Assembly: GCA_023392975.1 (NCBI GenBank)
Contig: JAEWNA010000207.1
Location: 1 to 7,636, forward strand
Source of the DNA: Pseudomonadota bacterium
GTDB taxonomy: Bacteria > Pseudomonadota > Gammaproteobacteria > Xanthomonadales > Xanthomonadaceae
DNA: 7,636 nucleotides
Direction of reading: 5' to 3'
Under the pieces are notes generated by a model. The model was not told the DNA's origin. It searched no databases and worked only from the letters and a program-made list of their open reading frames with translations. Positions 1 to 4,911 of the stretch are shown piece by piece; position 1 is the stretch's first letter; each line of letters opens with the position of its first letter. A program made the position numbers and the translations under genes.

Positions 1-1
1 G

Positions 2-1984
2 CGCAAGGCCGCCGATGCGCTGTTCGCGGCTGCGAAGCGGGCCGACGAGGCCGGCCGGCTCGACGAGGCCGAGGCCGCCATCGACTGTGCCGACGCCGTG
101 TTCGGGCCCGCGGCCGACGCGCTCGCCCGCGAGGAACTGCTGCGCCAGCGCGGCGTGCTCGACTACCACCGCGAACGCGTCCCGCAGGCGCTGTCGCGCT
201 TCGAATGCGGGTTGCAGCGGTCGACCGCGCGCGAGGACCGCACCGCGATCGCGCGTGACCTCAAGAACGTGGGCAGCGCACTGCGCCGCCTCGGCGACTA
301 CCAAGGCGCGCTGGCGGCACTGACCCGCAGCCTGGAGATGCAGCGCGCGGCCGGAAACGTTCAGCCCGCGGTGCTCAACAACCTCGGCGACTTCTATCGC
401 GCCCTCGACGAGCGCGACAAGGCGGAGGGTTACTACCGCGAAGCGCTGGCGGTGTCGGAAAGGCGCGGCGATGCGAAGAACGCCGCGCACGTGCGCGAGA
501 CGCTGGCCCAGCTCGCGCTGGACCACGGCGATGCGCGCGCCGCGCGGCCGCTGCTGGACGCTGCGCTGCGCGCGTACCGCGAGGCCGGCAAGCGCACCTT
601 CATGCTGCGCGTCTACGCCGGCCTGATCCGCACCGCGCTGCTGGAGGGCGACACCACGGCCGCGCAGCGCTTCGTCGCGGATGCGTTCGCGGTGGCCGAC
701 GCCCACCACCTGCCGTTGCCGGCCGACCTGCAACGCGAGGCCGCCCGCGTCGACCGCGCGCTGGGTCGCCCCGATGCGGCCGATGCGCGGTTGCGGCAGG
801 CGCTGGCGGCACTGCCCGAGCGCGATGCCGATCGCGCCTCGCTGCTGGAGGTGCTGGCGGAAACGCTCGACGCGCAGGGCCGCCACGACGCCGCGTTCGC
901 CACCCTGCGCGAGGCGCATGCGCAGGCCGAACGCCTGGCGCAGGCGCGGCAGGACCAGCAACTGGGCTGGCTGCGCACGCGGTTCGAGACCGCCGAGCGC
1001 GATCGCACCATCGCCGCGCTGGAAGGCGAGAACCGCCTGCGTCGCGCCGAGCTGCGCCAGCGCACGCTGCTGCTGTGGCTGACGGTGGCGGTCGCGGCCT
1101 GCGTCGCGCTGCTGATCTGGACCGGACTGCAGCGCCGCCGCCAGCACGAGCGCCTGCTCGCGGCGACGCGGCAGGTGCGGCACGAAGAGGAACTGGCGCG
1201 CTACCGGCGCGAGGCCGAGGCGCTGGCCGAGGACCGCAGCCTGCTGCAGGCGCTGCTGGACAGCCGCGGCGACGCCGTCTGCCTGCTCGACGCCGACGGC
1301 CACCTGCTGGCGGCCAATCGCGCGGCCTGCGAGCTGCTCGGCATCGTTGCCGCGTGCCCGGCCGGACCGGTACTCGCGGACTTGCTCGCCGCGGAGGATC
1401 GCGCGCCGCTCGCCGAGGCGCTGGAGCGGATGGAGGACGCCACCGGGCAGGCGTTGCCGGTCGCCGCGGCCGACGGCCGGCGTTTGCAGGCGCGGCTGTC
1501 GCCGTGGGAACGCGGCGACGGCCTGGTGGTGCTGGCGCTGGCCGCGCAGGGCGAGCCGCCCGAAGTGTCCACCGTGCCCGAAGCGCCGGCGGCGACCGCC
1601 GCCGCCATTGAGCCGGAGACCGGCGATGTGCCGCCTGCCGACGCCGGGTCCGATGACCTCCGCGGCGATTTCCGCCGGGCGCTGGTCGAGCTGATGCTGG
1701 CTGCCGTCGACGCCTGGGAGCGCAGCACCGGCACGTCGCGGCTGGAACTGGCGGAGAAGAGCCGCCTGTGGCGCGTCACCATCGACGACGGCCGCCTGCG
1801 CACCCGCGCGATGGAGCGCTACCTGTCGCTGTCGAAACTGCCGCGCAACCCGCGCTGGCGCGACGTGTTGCGCACGGCCTACCACGTGCTGGGGCAATGC
1901 ACGCTGGAACCCGAGGCCCGCGCCGCCCTCCAGGCCCGGGTCGACGCGGTGCTGGCCTACACCCGCCGCGACGCGCTCGTCTGA
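2..1984 (+). CDS. TPR-transmembrane-PAS sensory protein, 5' end outside window
   Basis: The frame is open from the left edge to a TGA at 1982-1984, giving 660 visible residues; the true start and any signal peptide lie upstream. TPR-like helical pairs fill about 20-960, clearest at 245-356 (motif GDYQGALAAL), 365-475 and 482-590. A charged coiled-coil-like stretch follows (about 950-1060), then one hydrophobic helix (1067-1129, LLLWLTVAVAACVALLIW) and an Arg-rich stop-transfer segment. A second charged linker leads to a PAS-like region from about 1235 to 1545 (LLDADGHLLAANRAACELLG). After a Pro/Ala-rich linker, a conserved-looking C-terminal module (about 1655-1981) contains LWRVTIDDGRLRTR and LPRNPRWRDVLRTAYHVL. 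By topology the TPRs should be periplasmic and the PAS and C-terminal module cytoplasmic. No histidine kinase, GGDEF, EAL or known helix-turn-helix motif is visible, so the output is unknown. I recall similar tails on other gammaproteobacterial TPR sensors. Sensor-type membership is fairly sure; ligand and output are not. Confidence 0.85.
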   Translation, partial: RKAADALFAAAKRADEAGRLDEAEAAIDCADAVFGPAADALAREELLRQRGVLDYHRERVPQALSRFECGLQRSTAREDRTAIARDLKNVGSALRRLGDYQGALAALTRSLEMQRAAGNVQPAVLNNLGDFYRALDERDKAEGYYREALAVSERRGDAKNAAHVRETLAQLALDHGDARAARPLLDAALRAYREAGKRTFMLRVYAGLIRTALLEGDTTAAQRFVADAFAVADAHHLPLPADLQREAARVDRALGRPDAADARLRQALAALPERDADRASLLEVLAETLDAQGRHDAAFATLREAHAQAERLAQARQDQQLGWLRTRFETAERDRTIAALEGENRLRRAELRQRTLLLWLTVAVAACVALLIWTGLQRRRQHERLLAATRQVRHEEELARYRREAEALAEDRSLLQALLDSRGDAVCLLDADGHLLAANRAACELLGIVAACPAGPVLADLLAAEDRAPLAEALERMEDATGQALPVAAADGRRLQARLSPWERGDGLVVLALAAQGEPPEVSTVPEAPAATAAAIEPETGDVPPADAGSDDLRGDFRRALVELMLAAVDAWERSTGTSRLELAEKSRLWRVTIDDGRLRTRAMERYLSLSKLPRNPRWRDVLRTAYHVLGQCTLEPEARAALQARVDAVLAYTRRDALV

Positions 1985-1998
1985 GGCGCCGCGGCGCC
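1985..1998. terminator. GC palindrome between convergent genes, possible weak terminator
   Basis: GGCGCCGCGGCGCC is a perfect 14-base palindrome placed directly after the sensor stop codon and just before the stop codon of the minus-strand gene ending at 2003. It can fold as a 5-bp all-GC stem with a CGCG loop on either strand. There is no U-tract, so termination is inferred only from its position between two converging genes. Confidence 0.3.
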
Positions 1999-2002
1999 GG
2001 CA

Positions 2003-2479
2003 TCAGGAATCCGGGTCGTTGCCCGTCCCCGGCTGCGTCGCGGGAACGCAGACCACGCACACGCCCTTGAGGCCGTCCTTGAAGCGATAGTCGCGATGGT
2101 GGTCGCTGATGCCGTCGCCGTCCGCATCCTCGTCGTGGTTGAACGCATCCGGCGACACGATGTGCGGCACCGCCATCTCGCCGTGGCCGCCCCTCAGCTG
2201 CTGGCCGATGCAGGTCTCGGTGGCCGCCTGATTGGCCCAGAACCACTCGTCGACGATGCCGCAGGACTTGGGGGTGTTGCAGGTACTGCCCAGGACCATG
2301 TCGTCGTTGGCGTGCTGGGCGCGATAGGTGATGAGGGTCGATGTCGACAGATCGAAGGTCGACACCGCCTGTTGCTGGTAGCCCGCGGGGCACCAGTTGG
2401 CGGGCCGGGTGTCGTGGGCGAACGCCGGCGCGGCGGCCAGCAGGCAGAGGCTGAAGGGCAGGAGCGCGACGTTCCGCAT
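2003..2479 (-). CDS. small exported six-cysteine protein with DxDxDG loop, unknown function
   Basis: 158 residues. The N-terminus is a textbook Sec signal peptide (Met-Arg, hydrophobic core, APAFA with likely cleavage after residue 21 before HD), so the product should be periplasmic or secreted. The mature part has six cysteines (30, 67, 73, 90, 141, 144), the last two forming CVVC, which suggests disulfide bonds. Residues 116-126 (DEDADGDGISD) resemble an EF-hand/thrombospondin-type-3 calcium loop and are followed by a His-His-Arg stretch. The C-terminus is a short Pro/Gly/Asp tail. The gene is convergent with the sensor and divergent from the exported protein at 2797. No strong Shine-Dalgarno precedes the ATG (2477-2479). 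A possible -10 on this strand, TAGACT, lies at 2515-2510. I do not recognise the family. Coding status is supported by the signal peptide, the cysteine pattern and the absence of a competing frame. Confidence 0.75.
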   Translation of the reverse strand: MRNVALLPFSLCLLAAAPAFAHDTRPANWCPAGYQQQAVSTFDLSTSTLITYRAQHANDDMVLGSTCNTPKSCGIVDEWFWANQAATETCIGQQLRGGHGEMAVPHIVSPDAFNHDEDADGDGISDHHRDYRFKDGLKGVCVVCVPATQPGTGNDPDS

Positions 2480-2796
2480 GGGCAGGCTTCGGATGGGGAC
2501 ACAGCCGACAGTCTAGGGATGCCGCTGCCCGCCGGGCCATACGCATGCGGGAACAAATCGGGCCAAGGTGTGCGCAAGTCGTTGAATTCCCGTTCTGCGG
2601 CATGGCCGACGTCATCCGTGCGGCCCGTCGGCACCTCGCCGCAGGCCCGCCCGACGGGGTGGTGCGCAGTGCCGTTCGGTCCCGGATCGTCCCGGCATGT
2701 CCCGGTTTCGTACTGGCCGCCCGGTCGGGCCCTGCCTAGCGTGATCGCACCCCGTCATCCGGCGGGGACGATCCTCGCTCCCGGGAGAAGCACCCC
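2480..2796. promoter_or_regulatory. 317-base divergent intergenic region
   Basis: This stretch separates the start codons of two exported-protein genes on opposite strands and should hold both promoters. Visible elements are a TAGACT -10-like hexamer for the minus gene (2510-2515), three 10-base-phased GTCCCGG copies (2679-2705), a TAGCGT -10-like hexamer for the plus gene (2737-2742) and a small leader hairpin with arms CCCCG (2750-2754) and CGGGG (2763-2767). No good -35 hexamer at 16-18 bases is seen for either side. A 64-codon ORF at 2545-2739 has weak third-position GC bias and no ribosome site, and I do not call it. Confidence 0.45.
2679..2705 (+). repeat. three GTCCCGG direct repeats with exact 10-base period
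   Basis: GTCCCGG occurs at 2679-2685, 2689-2695 and 2699-2705, with three-base spacers ATC and CAT. The start-to-start distance is exactly 10 bases, about one helical turn, so all copies face the same side of the DNA. The array sits about 32 bases upstream of a TAGCGT -10-like hexamer and about 90 bases upstream of the ATG at 2797. This geometry is what a cooperatively binding activator, such as a response regulator, would use. The binding protein is unknown, and a chance repeat in GC-rich DNA is not excluded. Confidence 0.4.
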
Positions 2797-3276
2797 ATGA
2801 AACTGACCCAGACCCTTTCGCTCGGCCTGCTGCTGGCCCTGGCGGCCGCCGGCCATGCCCGTGCCGAGGCGCCGCTGCAAGGCGTGTTCGTCTATTACGG
2901 TGGCGCCGAGTTCGCCGGCAGCTCGGCGGGGCTGACCGTCGGTCCCTACGTCAGCGCCTTCGACTGCCAGACCGCGCTGGACAACGCGATCGACAACGCC
3001 GTGAACCAGGGCTACCAGATCGAGAGCGTTTCGCCGTGCATCGGCCACTGGGCCTTCAGCGGCGGCGGCGTGCCCGAAATGGAAGCCGCGCCGTACACCC
3101 TCGCCGTGCTGGCGGGCTCGCCCGGCGAATCCGGCGGCATCGCCCACGTCCTGCTGGACGAAGTGGCCGCGGCGCGCAAGACGTTCCAGATCGACCAGTA
3201 CGAAGCCACGCTGCAGGCCATCGCCAAGGCCGCGATCACCGACCCGATCCGCAAGAAGGACCAGAAGGACCGCTGA
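2797..3276 (+). CDS. small exported cysteine-pair protein A, unknown function
   Basis: 159 residues. The start is set by GGGAG at about 2783 upstream of the ATG. The N-terminus is a clear Sec signal peptide with a Leu/Ala core and likely cleavage after ARA at residue 23. The mature protein opens with a beta-like stretch (GVFVYYGGAEF), then a Gly/Ser region. It continues with SAFDC (Cys57), an amphipathic helix-like segment rich in Asp-Asn-Ala, a second strand and Cys81 (SVSPC). One disulfide, 57-81, is therefore likely. The second half (residues 90-145) is Ala-rich and helical, ending in a very charged tail (DPIRKKDQKDR). It is first of three same-strand exported genes with the same DxxxC-helix-strand-C arrangement. 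I do not recognise a named family. The call as a real gene rests on signal peptide, ribosome site and consistent codon use. Confidence 0.8.
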   Translation: MKLTQTLSLGLLLALAAAGHARAEAPLQGVFVYYGGAEFAGSSAGLTVGPYVSAFDCQTALDNAIDNAVNQGYQIESVSPCIGHWAFSGGGVPEMEAAPYTLAVLAGSPGESGGIAHVLLDEVAAARKTFQIDQYEATLQAIAKAAITDPIRKKDQKDR

Positions 3277-3312
3277 TCCGCGCCGTCCGCACGGACGCGG
3301 CGATCCCGCGAT

Positions 3313-3338
3313 GTCGCCCGGCTTCCCGTCCGGGCGGC
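3313..3338 (+). terminator. GC-rich hairpin after exported protein A
   Basis: CGCCCGG (3315-3321) and CCGGGCG (3330-3336) form a perfect 7-bp stem with an 8-base loop, extendable by a G-U and a G-C pair to 9 bp. It lies 37 bases after the stop codon at 3276. A smaller inverted repeat, CGTCC/GGACG (3284-3288, 3293-3297), lies just upstream. There is no clean U-run, only a pyrimidine-rich stretch afterwards, so termination or mRNA 3'-end protection is inferred. Confidence 0.4.
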
Positions 3339-3383
3339 TTCCGTTCCACCGATCCCTTCGTTCCCTTCCGCACCGGAGTTTCC

Positions 3384-3692
3384 ATGAAGTCCCTGCTTGC
3401 CTCCACCGCCCTCGTCCTGATGATCGCCGCGGCCTCGCCCGCTTCCGCCGCACGCATCGGCGGCGGCACCCTCGAACCCGTCGGTCCGACGCCCTTCGTG
3501 CCCGGCGTGTGGCGCGCGAAGGTCCGGTATGTCCATCCCCATTCGAACCCGGACGGCACATACTCGACCTACAGCTACATCGACATCACCGCCGACACGC
3601 AGGCGTACTGCGAAGGCCAGCTCGCCAGCCTGACCAACTCGCCCGGCGTGACGGTCGTGACCTGGTGCTGGTTCGACGCCACCTACGATTGA
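3384..3692 (+). CDS. small exported cysteine-pair protein B, unknown function
   Basis: 102 residues. The start is the ATG at 3384, five bases after GGAG at 3375-3378; the frame is open further upstream, but only this start gives a signal peptide (MKSLLASTALVLMIAAASPASA, cleavage after residue 22). The mature 80 residues contain a Gly/Pro-rich N-terminal part and a strand with WRAKVRYVHPH. An NPDGTYST turn, the strand YSYIDITADTQAYC (Cys76), a short helix-like segment and the strand VTVVTWC (Cys95) follow. The protein ends ten residues after the second strand begins. The Cys76-Cys95 pair probably forms a disulfide. The strand-[DE]xxxC-helix-strand-C order matches the genes on either side, suggesting distant paralogy. 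Spacing to the upstream gene is 107 bases with a hairpin between, so it may have its own promoter. The family is not recognised. Confidence 0.75.
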   Translation: MKSLLASTALVLMIAAASPASAARIGGGTLEPVGPTPFVPGVWRAKVRYVHPHSNPDGTYSTYSYIDITADTQAYCEGQLASLTNSPGVTVVTWCWFDATYD

Positions 3693-3714
3693 TCCGATTC
3701 GTGCTGCACGACGA

Positions 3715-3736
3715 CCGGCCGCAATGGTGCGGCCGG
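3715..3736 (+). terminator. strong 9-bp hairpin after exported protein B
   Basis: CCGGCCGCA (3715-3723) and TGCGGCCGG (3728-3736) form a perfect 9-bp stem with the four-base loop ATGG, 22 bases after the stop codon at 3692. A pyrimidine stretch (CCCTCTCCTC) follows rather than a U-run. It is the best-formed hairpin between genes in this window and likely terminates or stabilises the upstream transcript. Confidence 0.55.
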
Positions 3737-3850
3737 CCCTCTCCTCGACCGAACGTCGAACACGAGTCCGTTTCCATTCGAACGGCCCGCTTCCGCGAGC
3801 CGTCGCACCTGCCGTCTTTCCAACCTCCTCGCGAAACGCAGGTTCACCTC

Positions 3851-4186
3851 ATGCGCCAATTCGCCCCATCCGCCGCCGTCGCGTTCGCAGTCGGTGCGCT
3901 GTTCGCCTCGTCCTCCGCGCTCGCCGCCGACTGGACCGCCGTCCTCTCGGTCGACGACGGCACCGGACCGCAAAGCGTCCGCATCGTCGCCGCCACGGAA
4001 GACGAGTGCTACGCCCAGGTGTCGCTGTATCGCGGCGCCGTGATCGTCGAACCCTGCCAGCCGACCGCCTCGGCCATCACCGACCCCAATGACGCCAATC
4101 GCACGTCCAAGACGCCCAAGCCGGTCACCGAGCCGAGGGATGCCGGGGGCGTGCTGGGGGGCGTCGGACATACGGGCGGCGGTTGA
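3851..4186 (+). CDS. small exported cysteine-pair protein C with Gly-rich tail, unknown function
   Basis: 111 residues. The frame is open far upstream, but the ATG at 3851 is the start that yields a Sec signal peptide (MRQFAPSAAVAFAVGALFAS, then SSALA with cleavage near residue 25). AGG at 3840-3842 is an acceptable if weak ribosome site. The mature protein has the strand WTAVLSVDDG, the strand QSVRIVAATEDEC (Cys53), a short helix-like segment and the strand GAVIVEPC (Cys69), again a likely disulfide. The C-terminal third is low-complexity and hydrophilic (TDPNDANRTSKTPKPVTEP) and ends in a Gly-rich tail. AITDP before the charged tail also occurs in exported protein A. The gene follows protein B on the same strand after 158 bases with a strong hairpin between them. 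Function and family are unknown; it is probably periplasmic or secreted. Confidence 0.72.
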   Translation: MRQFAPSAAVAFAVGALFASSSALAADWTAVLSVDDGTGPQSVRIVAATEDECYAQVSLYRGAVIVEPCQPTASAITDPNDANRTSKTPKPVTEPRDAGGVLGGVGHTGGG

Positions 4187-4240
4187 TCGAGACTGCGGTC
4201 CGGTCGAGTTCAACGATCTCGTCCCGATAACGGAGGCGAC

Positions 4241-4875
4241 TTGGCCCTCGCGGTTCCGAAGAACCGGGAGTTTTCCCCGTCATCCGGTGCGGCATCGGTT
4301 GCCGTCTGCGCCGCGGTCGACGTGCGCACGCTGCCCGCGCCGGTGACCTGCCGGGGCCTGTTCGCATCGGCCGACGTGCAGGTGCTGTACGTGTCCGTCG
4401 ACGTGCAGATCAGGGCCGGCAACCTTGGACAGGCTCGGGCGGCGCTGGCGGCATCCGGCCTGGAGCACCAACGTCAACGGCGCCAGGTGGGTCTCGCTGA
4501 ATGCGGCGGGCAGCGGCGGCAACGGCACCACCTCCTACTCCACGCGCCAGTCCAAGGTCGAGAAATGCACGATCCCGCAATCGATCGTGCTGAAGCGCTT
4601 CGTGGCGGCCGGCGACAACTACGAGAAGGTGTGCCTCACCGGGCCCGGTCGGCGGCGGCCCGGTGGCGTGCACCGCTGCCGGCGGCTACTGCTTCACGGC
4701 CGCCAACCAGTTGAACCACTTCGCCGCCTGGCCGGTGACGCTGCCCGGCGTGTGCACGCTCAACGTCGATGTCACCAATATCAGCGGCCCCACCGGCATG
4801 TCCCTCAACGCCGTGCTCGAAGGTCGCTGCACGAAAGAAGCGGTGAAGCCGGAGAAAGGCGAGCAGGCGCCCTGA
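4241..4875 (+). pseudogene. frameshifted reading frame of unknown family
   Basis: Protein-like sequence with normal high third-position GC moves between frames. About 4241-4420 reads one frame (VAVCAAVDVRTLPAPVTC, LYVSVDVQIRAGN). About 4450-4649 reads a second (STNVNGARWVSLNAAGSGG, IPQSIVLKRFVAAGDNYEKV). Bases 4651-4875 read a third (GGGPVACTAAGGYCFTAANQ, LPGVCTLNVDVTNISGPTG), ending at a TGA at 4873-4875. Outside these stretches each frame turns into Arg/Pro/His-rich shadow sequence. Both shifts equal one extra base; the second is sharply placed in the GGTCGGCGGCGGCC run near 4650. The first lies between the in-frame TGA at 4344 (second frame) and about 4450, possibly with a further shift. 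A TTG start at 4241 follows GGAGG (4232-4236), but no signal peptide is visible. It is either a decayed gene or sequencing/assembly indels in GC runs. The family is not recognised; the Asn/Gly/Thr-rich strands and paired cysteines look like an extracellular beta-rich domain. Confidence 0.55.
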
Positions 4876-4888
4876 GCGGATCGCGGCG

Positions 4889-4911
4889 CGGACCGAGCAT
4901 CACCCGGTCCG
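4889..4911. terminator. hairpin between convergent genes
   Basis: CGGACCG (4889-4895) and CGGTCCG (4905-4911) are perfect 7-base inverted repeats with a 9-base loop. The structure lies just after the broken plus-strand frame (stop 4875) and spans the stop codon of the minus-strand enzyme gene (4900-4902), so its right arm encodes the enzyme's last residues. A bidirectional terminator is plausible from position; no U-tract is present on either side. Confidence 0.4.

Noticed and set aside
1776..2615. Minus-strand 279-codon frame across the end of the sensor and the six-cysteine protein
   Set aside because: Arg-rich shadow frame; the overlapping frame at 2003-2479 has a signal peptide and patterned cysteines.
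2545..2739. 64-codon plus-strand ORF in the divergent intergenic region
   Set aside because: No ribosome site, weak third-position GC bias, and it covers the GTCCCGG repeats and the likely promoter.
3036..3383. Upstream extension of exported protein B
   Set aside because: The extension overlaps gene A in another frame and is Arg-rich; the ATG at 3384 has a ribosome site and starts a perfect signal peptide.
3311..3850. Upstream extension of exported protein C overlapping gene B
   Set aside because: Shadow sequence rich in Arg/His; the signal peptide begins at 3851.
4241..4875. Programmed ribosomal frameshifting as the explanation of the split frame
   Set aside because: Two or more shifts are needed, no slippery heptamer or downstream pseudoknot is apparent, and the shifts fall in GC runs prone to indels or errors.
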